Below are positions 51,280-60,257 of a stretch of DNA of 64,000 bases, piece after piece (the first letter of the stretch is position 1; every line of letters starts with the position of its first letter). The stretch spans positions 62,001-126,000 of the forward strand of contig NZ_LWLE01000001.1 of assembly GCF_001905125.1 (NCBI RefSeq), in the 5' to 3' direction. Source of the stretch: Streptomyces sp. TSRI0281 (lineage in GTDB: Bacteria; Actinomycetota; Actinomycetes; Streptomycetales; Streptomycetaceae). The notes beneath the pieces are model-generated. The model was given only the letters and a program-made list of their open reading frames with translations, did no database searches and was not told the DNA's origin. Made by a program: the position numbers and the translations under genes.

Positions 51280-52229
51280 GCGACGGGAACGGGGACGGTC
51301 CTGTGCGGGACGAGACGATCCGACCCGGGGTGGTGCGCCCAGCAGGCATCCCGGAGCAACAGGCCCGGCCGCATCCGGTGGACGGAGCGGACGGGTCCGA
51401 GAGCCGTACGGTCGCGGTGGAGCAGTCGCAGGCAGAGCGGGCGGTCCAGATGAGCGAGCACGGGCACCACGATCCACACGACCGCAGCGGGGCGCGGGCC
51501 CTGTTCATCGAGCTGCGGGAGCTGCCCGACGGCTCGGCCGAGAAGGCGGAGCTGCGCAATCGGCTGGTCCGGATGCATCTGCCGCTCGTGGAGCATCTGG
51601 CCCGCCGCTTCCGCAACCGGGGCGAGCCGCTGGACGACCTGACCCAGGTCGCCACGATCGGGCTCATCAAGTCGGTGGACCGGTTCGACCCGGACCGTGG
51701 CGTGGAGTTCTCGACGTACGCGACTCCCACCGTCGTCGGCGAGATCAAGCGCCACTTCCGCGACAAGGGCTGGGCGGTGCGGGTGCCGCGCCGCCTCCAG
51801 GAGCTGCGGCTCTCGCTGACCACGGCGACCGCGGAGCTCTCCCAGCAGCACGGCCGCTCACCGACCGTGCACGAGCTGGCGGAGCGCCTGGGCATCTCCG
51901 AGGAAGAGGTGCTGGAGGGTCTGGAATCGGCCAACGCCTACAGCACCCTGTCGCTGGACGTCCCGGACACGGACGACGAGTCGCCCGCGGTCGCGGACAC
52001 CCTGGGCTCCGAGGACGAGGCGCTGGAGGGCGTCGAGTACCGGGAGTCGCTGAAGCCGCTGCTGGAGGACCTGCCGCCGCGCGAGAAGCGCATTCTGCTG
52101 CTGCGCTTCTTCGGGAACATGACCCAGTCGCAGATCGCGCAGGAGGTCGGCATCTCGCAGATGCATGTCTCGCGGCTGCTGGCCCGCACGCTCGCCCAGT
52201 TGCGCGAGCGCCTGCTCGTGGAGGAGTAG
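51276..52229 (+). CDS. sigH: SigB-like stress/development sigma factor
   Basis: 317 residues. An N-terminal acidic extension of about 75 residues is followed by region 2 (RLVRMHLPLVEHLARRFRNR, DLTQVATIGLIKSVDRFDPD, GVEFSTYATPTVVGEIKRHF), region 3, and region 4 (LEDLPPREKRILLLRFFGNM, SQIAQEVGISQMHVSRLLAR). GTG 51276 overlaps the anti-sigma stop. Position beside the UshX-type gene and upstream of wblE fits S. coelicolor SigH, which acts in osmotic stress and aerial growth and occurs as several N-terminally different forms. The sequence-similar SigF cannot be fully excluded. Confidence 0.88.
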   Translation: MSDGNGDGPVRDETIRPGVVRPAGIPEQQARPHPVDGADGSESRTVAVEQSQAERAVQMSEHGHHDPHDRSGARALFIELRELPDGSAEKAELRNRLVRMHLPLVEHLARRFRNRGEPLDDLTQVATIGLIKSVDRFDPDRGVEFSTYATPTVVGEIKRHFRDKGWAVRVPRRLQELRLSLTTATAELSQQHGRSPTVHELAERLGISEEEVLEGLESANAYSTLSLDVPDTDDESPAVADTLGSEDEALEGVEYRESLKPLLEDLPPREKRILLLRFFGNMTQSQIAQEVGISQMHVSRLLARTLAQLRERLLVEE

Positions 52230-52300
52230 GGCCGACAGCGAAGACCGCCCGGAACGGGCCGCCGGAGCGGTGGCGAACGCGGCCTGTCGGTCGTGGTGGG

Positions 52301-52753
52301 TCAGGCGTCGGGGGTCGTACGCGGCCCCCGGCGGATGCCCAGCTCCCGGCTGGTCGCCGGGTTCAGCACGAGCACGAGACCGGTCACGGCGACCGCGGCC
52401 AGGACGATCCCGGTGGGGATCAGCGCACCCTGGGCCCGCAGCAGCGTCCAGGCCACCGGCAGCGCCATGAGCTGTGTGACGAGCGCGGGCCCCCGGCTCC
52501 AGGCGCGCCGCAGCAGCAGCCCGCGGGCGGCGAACAGCGGAATCAGGCCGAGCGCGATGAGGGTGACCCCGCCGGTCTCCGCCTGCTGGGGGCTCTCGGG
52601 CCGGCCGAGCACCCCCATGACCAGCATGTAGATCCCGCCGATGACGAGTGCCGCCCCTTCGAGGGCGTTGAGTCCGGCGAGGACGGCGATCCTGCCCGGC
52701 TTCTCCCCGGTGGCCGGAGGGGGCGAAGAGGGCGTGTTCTGCTGAGTACTCAC
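52301..52753 (-). CDS. Small integral membrane protein
   Basis: 150 residues with four helices: IAVLAGLNALEGAALVIGGI, TLIALGLIPLFAARGLLL, ALVTQLMALPVAWTLL, and GIVLAAVAVTGLVLVLNPATS. A Pro/Thr-rich cytoplasmic N-terminus precedes them. GTG 52753 is accepted although the AGAGG site is too close; a later start is possible. Converges on sigH. Matches SCO5242 by order; function unknown. Confidence 0.7.
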   Translation of the reverse strand: MSTQQNTPSSPPPATGEKPGRIAVLAGLNALEGAALVIGGIYMLVMGVLGRPESPQQAETGGVTLIALGLIPLFAARGLLLRRAWSRGPALVTQLMALPVAWTLLRAQGALIPTGIVLAAVAVTGLVLVLNPATSRELGIRRGPRTTPDA

Positions 52754-52911
52754 GCCTCTCAGGTTGGCATCCCCGGGCGGTGAAAGCGAAGCCGGGGTAC
52801 GGGGCGGCGGGTCCGGGGGCCGAGACCCGGACCGTTCACAGAGCGTGACGAAGGCGAACGCAACGGATCCGGACTACAGGGCGGTACCACCCGGTAGGTA
52901 CTCTGGCGGGC

Positions 52912-53880
52912 ATGCGCGCACTCCTCGTGGTCAACCCAGCTGCCACCACCACCAGTGCGCGGACCCGTGACGTGCTCATTCACGCACTGGCGAGCGAGAT
53001 GAAGCTGGAAGCGGTGACCACCGAGTACCGCGGGCACGCCCAGGACCTCGGGCGCCGGGCCGCGGACAGCGACGACATCGATCTGGTGGTCGCCCTGGGC
53101 GGCGACGGGACGGTCAACGAGGTCGTGAACGGGCTGCTGCACAAGGGCCCCGATGTGGACAGCCTGCCGAAGCTCGCGGTGGTTCCCGGCGGCTCCACCA
53201 ATGTCTTCGCGCGCGCCCTGGGACTGCCCAATGACGCCGTGGAGGCGACCGGCGCGATTCTGGACGCACTGGAGCAGCGGAGCGAGCGCACGGTCGGCCT
53301 GGGGCTGGCGGCCGGCACCCCGGGCACGGCGGACGAAGCCGTTCCGGAACGCTGGTTCACTTTCTGTGCCGGGCTCGGTTTCGACGCGGGAGTCATCGGC
53401 CGGGTCGAACAGCAGCGCGAGCGGGGCAGACGGTCCACCCATGCCCTGTACGTACGCCAGGTGGTGCGGCAGTTCCTTGAGGAGCCGCACCGGCGGCACG
53501 GGATGATCACGCTGGACATTCCCGGCCAGGAGCCGGTCACCGACCTCGCGCTGTCCATAATCTGCAACACCGCCCCCTGGACCTACCTGGGCAATCGCCC
53601 GATATACGCGTCCCCGAAGGCGTCCTTCGACACCGCCCTGGACGTCCTCGGCCTGAAGCGCCTTTCCACTCCCGCGGTGACCCGCTACGCCACTCAGCTG
53701 CTCACTTCGAGCCCCGAGAAGGGCCCACACGGGAAGCACGCAATTTCACTTCATGACCTCACGGACTTCACCTTGCATTCAAAGGCTCCACTGCCCTTCC
53801 AGATGGACGGCGACCACCTGGGACTGCGTACGAGCGTGACGTTCACAGGCGTACGCCGTGCACTGCGTGTGATTGTGTGA
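52912..53880 (+). CDS. Diacylglycerol/lipid kinase family protein
   Basis: 322 residues. Catalytic domain with RALLVVNPAATTTSARTRD, the nucleotide loop VVALGGDGTVNEVVNGLL, and PGGSTNVFARALGLP (GSTN motif); the C-terminal beta domain begins near FTFCAGLGFDAGVIGRVE. It phosphorylates a lipid hydroxyl such as diacylglycerol, or a sphingoid-like or prenol substrate. ATG 52912. It stands upstream of wblE on the same strand with a long leader between. Confidence 0.92.
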   Translation: MRALLVVNPAATTTSARTRDVLIHALASEMKLEAVTTEYRGHAQDLGRRAADSDDIDLVVALGGDGTVNEVVNGLLHKGPDVDSLPKLAVVPGGSTNVFARALGLPNDAVEATGAILDALEQRSERTVGLGLAAGTPGTADEAVPERWFTFCAGLGFDAGVIGRVEQQRERGRRSTHALYVRQVVRQFLEEPHRRHGMITLDIPGQEPVTDLALSIICNTAPWTYLGNRPIYASPKASFDTALDVLGLKRLSTPAVTRYATQLLTSSPEKGPHGKHAISLHDLTDFTLHSKAPLPFQMDGDHLGLRTSVTFTGVRRALRVIV

Positions 53881-54199
53881 GTGGAAGGGCCTAAAGTCCT
53901 TTAACTCGAACGTTTGGGCTGTCCCCCACCCCTTAGAAGTACGGCTGTGACCTAGCCGACACCGAGGAATCAAAAAAAACTTTCCAGAAGGGGTTGTATC
54001 CGTCGCCGAGGTTTGCGAATCTCTACATGGCGATCGGGACGGCCCGCAACACCGGCCTCCACTGAGAGCCAGAACCCCTCCTCACCTCACAGACCACATC
54101 CAGTTCTCCTGGGAGTCGGCCCGTCATCTGCGGGGGGATTCGTGAAAGCGTTCACATTCACAAGCAACAAGCATGTAATACCAAGGAGAGGTAGCAGCC
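53881..54199. promoter_or_regulatory. wblE promoter/leader region
   Basis: 319 bp without genes. It contains an A8 run at 53972-53979, unusual at this GC content, then TTTCCAGAAGGGGTTGTATC (53981-54000), a likely promoter core. GTAATACCAAGGAGAGGT (54176-54193) carries the wblE ribosome site. No sigma class could be assigned with confidence. Confidence 0.5.
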
Positions 54200-54457
54200 A
54201 TGGACTGGCGTCACAACGCCGTTTGTCGTGAGGAAGACCCGGAGCTGTTCTTCCCCATCGGCAACACCGGTCCTGCGCTGCTGCAGATCGAGGAAGCCAA
54301 GGCCGTCTGCCGTCGCTGCCCCGTCATGGAGCAGTGCCTGCAGTGGGCGCTCGAGTCCGGCCAGGACTCCGGCGTCTGGGGTGGCCTCAGCGAGGACGAG
54401 CGCCGCGCGATGAAGCGCCGTGCCGCTCGCAATCGGGCGCGTAACGCCAGCGCCTGA
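54200..54457 (+). CDS. wblE: WhiB-family iron-sulfur regulator, WblE type
   Basis: 85 residues. Four cluster cysteines, Cys9, Cys37, Cys40 and Cys46 (C-x2-C-x5-C in AVCRRCPVMEQC), then the G(V/I)WGG turn GVWGGLSEDERRAMKR and a basic tail RRAARNRARN. WblE/WhiB1 proteins are near-universal in Actinobacteria, bind [4Fe-4S] and interact with sigma region 4. ATG 54200 with AAGGAGAGG upstream. Matches SCO5240 by order. Confidence 0.95.
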   Translation: MDWRHNAVCREEDPELFFPIGNTGPALLQIEEAKAVCRRCPVMEQCLQWALESGQDSGVWGGLSEDERRAMKRRAARNRARNASA

Positions 54458-54569
54458 CCGACCCCCCGCGACGAGCCTCAGCCCGGCGGCGCGTACAGAG
54501 CGTACGCACAGCCCCGCCTTCGAGTCGCAGCGCGCAGTACCCCCGAAGCGCATCGCAACGTAAGCAGTA

Positions 54570-54611
54570 CACAGTGGGCCCGGACCGTCACCACGGTCCG
54601 GGCCCACTGTG
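54570..54611. terminator. Bidirectional terminator between wblE and the histidine kinase
   Basis: A 19-bp perfect stem, 54570-54588 with 54593-54611 (core GGGCCCGGACCGT), closes a CACC loop. It separates the converging wblE and sensor kinase genes. Confidence 0.95.
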
Positions 54612-54662
54612 CTGCGCGGTCGGCGCGCGGCGCCCGCCGCGGTGCCGGACCGTGCGCGTCGG

Positions 54663-56129
54663 CTACTTGTCGCCCCGCACCGGAAGGTCCAGCACCACCT
54701 GGGTGCCGCGCTCCGGTCCCGGAACCATGCCGAAGGTGCCGCCCAACTCACCCTCCACCAGCGTCCGCACGATCTGGAGCCCCAGATTTCCGGCCCGCTG
54801 CGGGTCGAACCCCTCGGGCAGACCGCGCCCGTCGTCGGAGACGGTGATCAGCAGCCGGCCCTCGGTGGGCGATCCGCCCCGTACCGCCGAGACTTCCACC
54901 GTGCCGTGTTCGGCCACGGTGAACGCGTGCTCCAGGGCGTTCTGCAGGACCTCCGTGAGGACCATCGAGAGCGGAGTGGCAACTTCCGCATCGAGTATGC
55001 CGAAGCGTCCCGTACGGCGGCAGGTGACCTTGCCCGGGGAGATCTCGGCGACCATCGCGATGACCCGGTCGGCGATCTCGTCGAACTCGACCCGCTCGTC
55101 CAGATTCTGGGACAGCGTCTCATGGACGATCGCGATCGAACCGACGCGCCGTACCGCCTCGTTGAGCGCCTCGCGGCCCTGCTCCGAGTCCATCCGGCGC
55201 GCCTGGAGCCGCAACAGGGCGGCCACCGTCTGGAGGTTGTTCTTCACCCGGTGGTGGATCTCCCGGATGGTGGCGTCCTTGGTGATCAACTCCCGCTCGC
55301 GGCGGCGCAGTTCGGTGACGTCCCGCAGCAGGACCAGCGAACCGATGCGCACCCCCTTGGGTTTGAGCGGAATGGCCCGGAGCTGGATGACACCGCCGGC
55401 GCACTCGACCTCGAACTCGCGGGGCGCGTAACCGCTGGCCACCTTGACCAGCGCCTCGTCCACCGGGCCCCGGGACGGGGCGAGCTCGGCGGTGGTCGTG
55501 CCGAGGTGGTGGCCGACGAGGTCGGAGGCGAGACCGAGGCGGTGGTACGCGGAGAGGCCGTTGGGGCTCGCGTACTGGACGACCCCGTCGGCATCGAGCC
55601 TGATCAGGCCGTCGCCGACGCGCGGGGATGCGTCCATGTCGACCTGCTGGCCGGGGAAGGGGAAGGACCCGGCGGCGATCATCTGGGCCAGGTCGGAGGC
55701 GGACTGGAGATAGGTGAGCTCCAGCCGGGAGGGCGTACGGACGGTGAGGAGGTTGGTGTTGCGGGCGATGACGCCGAGGACCCGGCCCTCACGGCGTACG
55801 GGGATGGACTCGACCCGTACCGGCACCTCCTCGCGCCACTCCGGATCGCCCTCGCGCACGATCCGGCCCTCGTCCAGGGCGGCGTCCAGCAGCGGACGGC
55901 GTCCGCGCGGCACCAGATGACCGACCATGTCGTCCTGGTAGGAGGTGGGGCCGGTGTTGGGCCGCATCTGCGCCACGGACACATAGCGGGTCCCGTCGCG
56001 GGTCGGAACCCACAGGACGAGGTCGGCGAAGGACAGGTCGGAGAGCAGTTGCCACTCCGAGACCAGCAGATGGAGCCACTCGAGGTCGGTGTCACTCAGG
56101 GCTGTGTGCTGGCGGACGAGGTCGTTCAT
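54663..56129 (-). CDS. Sensor histidine kinase, PdtaS-like (GAF-PAS-HisKA_2-HATPase)
   Basis: 488 residues, cytoplasmic. N-terminal GAF-like region (about 1-150; SDLSFADLVLWVPTRDGTRY), PAS (about 190-290; VQYASPNGLSAYHRLGLAS), then the phosphoacceptor box TIREIHHRVKNNLQTVAALL and an ATPase with VLTEVLQNALEHAF (N-box) and SDDGRGLPEGF (G1). This HisKA_2 type partners with ANTAR response regulators such as PdtaR; none is adjacent. ATG 56129 preferred. Matches SCO5239 by order. A dense regulatory region lies upstream. Confidence 0.9.
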   Translation of the reverse strand: MNDLVRQHTALSDTDLEWLHLLVSEWQLLSDLSFADLVLWVPTRDGTRYVSVAQMRPNTGPTSYQDDMVGHLVPRGRRPLLDAALDEGRIVREGDPEWREEVPVRVESIPVRREGRVLGVIARNTNLLTVRTPSRLELTYLQSASDLAQMIAAGSFPFPGQQVDMDASPRVGDGLIRLDADGVVQYASPNGLSAYHRLGLASDLVGHHLGTTTAELAPSRGPVDEALVKVASGYAPREFEVECAGGVIQLRAIPLKPKGVRIGSLVLLRDVTELRRRERELITKDATIREIHHRVKNNLQTVAALLRLQARRMDSEQGREALNEAVRRVGSIAIVHETLSQNLDERVEFDEIADRVIAMVAEISPGKVTCRRTGRFGILDAEVATPLSMVLTEVLQNALEHAFTVAEHGTVEVSAVRGGSPTEGRLLITVSDDGRGLPEGFDPQRAGNLGLQIVRTLVEGELGGTFGMVPGPERGTQVVLDLPVRGDK

Positions 56130-56279
56130 GGAGGGCACGTGTGCGAGCGTACCCGTGGATACCGAGAGGTTCCGAACCGATCGGCCGCCGCCCCGTGCGG
56201 TGGTGGAGGGGAAGTACGGCCAAGAAGTGTGGCCGGGAAGTGCGACGGAAAATGTCTGTCCCATGGATAGACACGGGCA

Positions 56280-56295
56280 ATTGGTCTAGTCCACA
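56280..56295. promoter_or_regulatory. DasR-box-like element near the histidine kinase
   Basis: ATTGGTCTAGTCCACA matches the remembered dre consensus ACTGGTCTAGACCACT at 12-13 of 16 positions, with the core GGTCTAG intact. It lies 151 bp upstream of the kinase start. Confidence 0.55.
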
Positions 56296-56313
56296 ATGCT
56301 CAGGACAAGAACC

Positions 56314-56340
56314 TCCGCTCTCCCCGCACAGGAGAGCGGA
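56314..56340 (-). terminator. Perfect 10-bp hairpin
   Basis: TCCGCTCTCC (56314-56323) pairs with GGAGAGCGGA (56331-56340), 7-nt loop. Downstream of the SIS-domain gene on the minus strand, so it could terminate that transcript ahead of the kinase promoter. Confidence 0.7.
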
Positions 56341-56375
56341 ACGAGGCACCCGGCGCTCTCTGCCCTGACTGCGCC

Positions 56376-56400
56376 GGTGCCTCCATCGGCCGGAGGCACC
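56376..56400 (-). terminator. 9-bp hairpin downstream of the SIS-domain gene
   Basis: GGTGCCTCC (56376-56384) pairs with GGAGGCACC (56392-56400) with a 7-nt loop, about 115 bp after the SIS gene stop. Confidence 0.65.
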
Positions 56401-56514
56401 GCACACCGCCGGCCAGGTAGCTCCGGGCTGCGGTGCCGGACGGGCTGAGGGTCCCGTCGCGGCGCCGCGGCCCGCGGGTGTTTTCGGGGCCGGGCTCCCT
56501 GGCGGGCCCGGAGT

Positions 56515-57597
56515 TCAGTGGGTCTCGGTGACCTTGGCGAGGGCGCGCGGCGCGTCCGGGTCCTGACCGCGGGCGATCGTCACCTCGTACGCCAGCATCT
56601 GCAGCGGCAGGATCTCCAGGATCGGCTGGAGCTCCTCCGCCACCCCCGCCGTCGGCAGCACGAAGCCCGCCGAGGCCGCGTCCACCTGGGCCTTCGGGCC
56701 GACCACGAACAGGTCGGCGCCGCGTCCGCGCAGCCGGTCCAGGACCGGCTGCAGGGCGACTCCGCCCCGGCCGTCGGTGACCACCGCGATCACCGGGGAG
56801 ATGTTGTCGACCATCGCGAGCGGACCGTGCAGCAGGTCGGCGCCGGAGTAGGAGAGCGCGGGGATGTAGCTGGTCTCCATCAGCTTCAGGGCCGCCTCCT
56901 TGGCCGTCGGGTAGCCGTAGCCGCGCGAGGTGATGACCATGCGTTCGGCGAAGCGGTAGCGCGAGGCCAGCGCCTTGACCTCGTCCCGGCGCCCCAGGAC
57001 CGCCTCGGCCAGCTCGGGCAGGACGGCGGCGGCCGACGCGCCGTCGCGACCGCCCAGGCCCTCCACGAAGAGGTAGAGGGACAGCAGGGACGCGGTGTAC
57101 GTCTTGGTCGCCGGCAGGGCCTTCTCCGGGCCGGCGAGGATGTCGATGTGGTACTCGGAGACCGCGGCCAGCGCGGAGTCCGGGTTGTTGGTGACGGCGA
57201 GGGTGACCGCTCCCGCCTCCCGGGCCGCCGTCGTGGAGGCCACCAGATCCGGCGAGCCGCCCGACTGGCTGACGGTGATGACCAGGACGTCCGTGAGGTC
57301 GGGCTTGGCCCCGTACGCCGTCGTGGTGGACATCGACGCCAGACCGCAGGGCAGACCGAGCCGGATCTCCAGCAGATACTTCGCGTAGAGCGCCGCGTTG
57401 TCCGACGTACCGCGGGCGGTGAGCAGGACGAAGCGGGGCTTCCTGGCGGCGATCTCGGCGGCCACCTCGCGGATCCCGGGGGCACCGCGGTCGAGGATGC
57501 GCCGCAGCATCGCGGGCTGCTCGGCCATCTCGCCGGACATGATCCGGCCGGGCCGTTCGCCCCCGCCGTCCCGCACGGCCGAAAAGGTGGCGGACAT
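56515..57597 (-). CDS. SIS-domain sugar-phosphate isomerase/deaminase-like protein
   Basis: 360 residues with two SIS domains: SGEMAEQPAMLRRILDRGAP, VLLTARGTSDNAALYAKYLL, VITVSQSGGSPDLVASTTAA in the first; ERMVITSRGYGYPTAKEAAL and LSYSGADLLHGPLAMVDNIS in the second. This is the GlmS-C-terminus/AgaS-like layout for amino-sugar phosphates, but without the glutaminase half. ATG 57597 with GGGAGG 7-8 nt upstream. Divergent from nagB across 189 bp that contains a dre site, so DasR probably controls both. Confidence 0.9.
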   Translation of the reverse strand: MSATFSAVRDGGGERPGRIMSGEMAEQPAMLRRILDRGAPGIREVAAEIAARKPRFVLLTARGTSDNAALYAKYLLEIRLGLPCGLASMSTTTAYGAKPDLTDVLVITVSQSGGSPDLVASTTAAREAGAVTLAVTNNPDSALAAVSEYHIDILAGPEKALPATKTYTASLLSLYLFVEGLGGRDGASAAAVLPELAEAVLGRRDEVKALASRYRFAERMVITSRGYGYPTAKEAALKLMETSYIPALSYSGADLLHGPLAMVDNISPVIAVVTDGRGGVALQPVLDRLRGRGADLFVVGPKAQVDAASAGFVLPTAGVAEELQPILEILPLQMLAYEVTIARGQDPDAPRALAKVTETH

Positions 57598-57736
57598 ATG
57601 GGTGCCTCCCTGCGGTGTCGTCGCTGGGGACAAGTCGACCACGGTGGCACGGGCACCCGCCACCGGGCCGCACGGGAGGACCAGGGACTGAACGGTTCAC
57701 CTCACGGATGCCGCGTTCTGCTAGATTGGTATTTTG

Positions 57737-57752
57737 ATTGGTCTATACCACA
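57737..57752. promoter_or_regulatory. DasR-responsive element (dre) at nagB
   Basis: ATTGGTCTATACCACA is a near-consensus dre (GGTCTATACC palindromic core) 35 bp before the nagB start, also upstream of the divergent SIS gene. DasR is known to repress nagB through such a site and is released by glucosamine-6-phosphate. Confidence 0.85.
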
Positions 57753-57786
57753 TGACTCCACCACTCTTCAGATCGGCAGGCACAGC

Positions 57787-58572
57787 GTGGAAGTTGTCAT
57801 CGTCCCGGATGCCAAGGCAGGCGGCGAACTCATCGCGGAGGCCATCGGCGCCCTGCTGAGCCGCAAGCCCGACGCCCTGCTCGGCGTCGCCACCGGCTCC
57901 ACCCCGCTGCCCATCTACCAGGCGCTCGCGGCCAAGGTCCGCTCCGGTGCGGTGGACGCCTCGCGCGCCCGCATCTGCCAGCTGGACGAATACGTCGGGC
58001 TGCCCTCGGGCCACCCCGAGTCGTACCGCTCCGTGGTGCTGCGCGAGGTCGTCGAGCCGCTCGGTCTGTCCGAGGCGTCCTTCATGGGCCCCGACGGCTC
58101 CGCCGAGGACGTCCAGGCCGCCTGCGAGGCGTACGACAAGGCGCTCGCCGCGGCCGGCGGGGTCGACCTCCAGCTCCTCGGCATCGGCACCGACGGGCAC
58201 ATCGGCTTCAACGAGCCGTGCTCCTCGCTGGCCTCCCGTACCCGGATCAAGACGCTGACCGAGCAGACCCGGGTCGACAACGCGCGCTTCTTCGACAACG
58301 ACATCGCGCAGGTGCCGCACCACGTGATCACCCAGGGCATCGGCACCATCCTGGAATCCCGGCACCCCATCCTGCTGGCCACCGGTGAGGGCAAGGCCGA
58401 GGCCGTGGCCCAGACGGTGGAGGGACCGGTCGCCTCGATCGTGCCCGCCTCCGCGCTGCAGCTGCATCCGCACGCGACCGTGGTCGTCGACGAGGCGGCC
58501 GCGTCGAAGCTGAAGCTCGCGGACTACTTCCGCGCCACGTTCGCGGCGAAGCCCGCGTGGCAGGGCATCTAG
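57787..58572 (+). CDS. nagB: Glucosamine-6-phosphate deaminase
   Basis: 261 residues. Converts GlcN-6-P to fructose-6-P and ammonia. Motifs: LLGVATGSTPLPIYQAL, RICQLDEYVGLPSGHPESY (catalytic Asp), LLGIGTDGHIGFNEPCSSL, and VITQGIGTILESRH. GTG 57787 with a weak GGCAGG site. A dre box precedes it and a 21-bp perfect terminator follows. Confidence 0.97.
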   Translation: MEVVIVPDAKAGGELIAEAIGALLSRKPDALLGVATGSTPLPIYQALAAKVRSGAVDASRARICQLDEYVGLPSGHPESYRSVVLREVVEPLGLSEASFMGPDGSAEDVQAACEAYDKALAAAGGVDLQLLGIGTDGHIGFNEPCSSLASRTRIKTLTEQTRVDNARFFDNDIAQVPHHVITQGIGTILESRHPILLATGEGKAEAVAQTVEGPVASIVPASALQLHPHATVVVDEAAASKLKLADYFRATFAAKPAWQGI

Positions 58573-58586
58573 CCGATCCCCGCAGC

Positions 58587-58632
58587 ACGACGGAGGGCCG
58601 GGACACCCTGGGGTGTCCCGGCCCTCCGTCGT
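58587..58632. terminator. Bidirectional terminator between nagB and dasD
   Basis: A 21-bp perfect stem, 58587-58607 with 58612-58632, closes a CTGG tetraloop. It is the strongest hairpin in the window and sits between the converging nagB and dasD genes. Confidence 0.97.
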
Positions 58633-58726
58633 ACGTACACCCGTCCGGCGAGAGGCGTTGCCCTCGATCGCCGGACGGGCCGGCGGTGCGGGCCCGTCCG
58701 CGCCTGCACCCGGGCCCGACGTCCGG

Positions 58727-60247
58727 TCAGGCCGTGACGGCCTCCGCCGCCGCCTGGCCGCAGACCCGGGACGCACCGTGGGTGGCCACGTACAGCGATC
58801 CCCGCGGCTCCGACTGCGGGAGGCCCATCTCGACCACGATCGTGTCGGGACGAGCCGCCACCAGCGCGTCGAGCGCCGCGGCCATCCAGTCGTGCCGGTG
58901 GGCGTCGCGGACGACGGCCACGATGCGCCGCTCCCCCGCGGCGCTCAGCACATCGGCCGCCGCCGTCACGCTGTCGCTGCCGTAGGTGCCGCTCTCGGTA
59001 CCGGGCAGCAGCCTGCGCAGGTCGGTGGCGAGGCCCCACGGGGTCTCGTTGCCGACCGCGATGTTGGGCGCCGGGTTGAACTCGGCCACATAGGCCGGCC
59101 CGGTCAGCCGCTCGCCCGTGCCGGTCACCTGGACGGCGCGGCGGGCCGCCACCAGACCGATGTCGGAGCTGACTCCGGTGCCGGGCGCGATCCCCTCCTG
59201 CGTTGCCGCGCCCTGCTCCGTGACAGCCCCCCGCGCACGCTGCGTCCAGGACGCGAGGGCACGTACCCGTGCGGCCGCGTCGGCGAGCCGCTCCTCGGCC
59301 AGTTCGCCGCTGCGTACCGCGTCGACCAGCGCGTCGCGCAGCAGCAGGACCGTGGGCTCGTCCTCCAGCCCGCCGCCGACGCACAGGGCGTCGGCGCCCG
59401 CGGCGATCGCGAGGACGGAGCCTCGGGCGATGCCGTACGTCGAGGCGATGGCCTGCATCTCCACGGCGTCGGTGACGATCAGGCCGTCGTATCCCAGCTC
59501 CTCGCGCAGCAGACCGGTGAGGATCTGCGGGCTCACCGTCGCGGGACGCTCGGCGTCGAGTGCGGCGAGCAGGATGTGCGCGGTCATCACGGACTTGGAC
59601 CCCGCCGCGATGGCCGCCCGGAAGGGCACCAGCTCACGGGCGTGCAGGGTCTCCAGGTCCACGTCGATGCGGGGCATCGCGTGGTGCGAGTCGACCGCGG
59701 TGTCGCCGTGCCCCGGGAAGTGCTTGGTGCAGGCGGCGACACCGGCGGCCTGGAGGCCCTCGATGTACGCGGCCGTGTGCCGGGCGACGAGGCGGGGGTC
59801 GGCCCCGAAGGAACGGACGCCGATGACCGGGTTGCCCGGGTCGGAGTTGGCGTCGGCGGACGGCGCCCAGTTGAGGTTGACGCCGCACTCGGCGAGCCGG
59901 CGGCCCAGCTCCTGGGCGACGGCGCGGGTCAGGTGCACATCGTCGACCGCGCCGAGGGCGAGGTTGCCGGGGAACGAGGAACCCTGCCGGACCTCCAGCC
60001 GGGTGACGTCACCGCCCTCCTCGTCGATCGCGACGAGGACGTCCTCGCGCTCGGCCCGCAGCTGGGCGGTGAGCGCGGCGACCTGCTCGGGCGTCTGGAT
60101 GTTGCGGCCGAACAGGGCGACGGCGGCGAGCCCTTCGCCGACCCGGCGCAGGACCCAGTCCGGGGCGGTGGTGCCGGTGAACCCGGGCTGCAGGACGGCG
60201 AGCGCGTCCCGCGTCAGGGTGTCCGTAGTGGAAACGAGGGTGGTCAT
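58727..60247 (-). CDS. dasD: GH3 beta-N-acetylglucosaminidase (NagZ-like)
   Basis: 506 residues. Catalytic domain with VAIDEEGGDVTRL, substrate loop CTKHFPGHGDTAVDSHHAMP (the NagZ K-H-F-P-G-H-G-x4-D-S-H signature with its Asp-His dyad) and nucleophile region GLIVTDAVEMQAI. A C-terminal domain of about 160 residues follows. No signal peptide, so it acts in the cytoplasm on imported chitobiose to release GlcNAc. 10 bp after dasC on the same strand, completing the das operon. Confidence 0.93.
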   Translation of the reverse strand: MTTLVSTTDTLTRDALAVLQPGFTGTTAPDWVLRRVGEGLAAVALFGRNIQTPEQVAALTAQLRAEREDVLVAIDEEGGDVTRLEVRQGSSFPGNLALGAVDDVHLTRAVAQELGRRLAECGVNLNWAPSADANSDPGNPVIGVRSFGADPRLVARHTAAYIEGLQAAGVAACTKHFPGHGDTAVDSHHAMPRIDVDLETLHARELVPFRAAIAAGSKSVMTAHILLAALDAERPATVSPQILTGLLREELGYDGLIVTDAVEMQAIASTYGIARGSVLAIAAGADALCVGGGLEDEPTVLLLRDALVDAVRSGELAEERLADAAARVRALASWTQRARGAVTEQGAATQEGIAPGTGVSSDIGLVAARRAVQVTGTGERLTGPAYVAEFNPAPNIAVGNETPWGLATDLRRLLPGTESGTYGSDSVTAAADVLSAAGERRIVAVVRDAHRHDWMAAALDALVAARPDTIVVEMGLPQSEPRGSLYVATHGASRVCGQAAAEAVTA

Positions 60248-60257
60248 GAGGCCCGCA

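Larger units (their letters stand above)
56130..56514. promoter_or_regulatory. Histidine kinase upstream region: DasR-like box, palindrome and two hairpins
   Basis: 385 bp without genes. Contents in order: an inverted repeat TGTCTGTCC/GGATAGACA (56253-56273, one mismatch); a dre-like 16-mer ATTGGTCTAGTCCACA (56280-56295); a perfect 10-bp hairpin 56314-56340; and a 9-bp hairpin 56376-56400. The hairpins probably end the SIS-domain transcript, and the first two probably regulate the kinase gene. Confidence 0.6.

Noticed and set aside
51276..52229. Call of this sigma factor as SigF
   Set aside because: The upstream coupled anti-sigma and the surrounding order (wblE, kinase, nagB, das) fit the sigH locus; SigF stays a minor alternative.
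52231..52291. Weak stem GCCGACAG...CTGTCGGT after sigH
   Set aside because: Arms only 7-8 bp with a 45-nt loop; too weak to call a terminator.
53966..53995. SigR-type promoter GGAAT...GTT before wblE
   Set aside because: The spacing is 22 bp instead of 18-19, so the match was not accepted.
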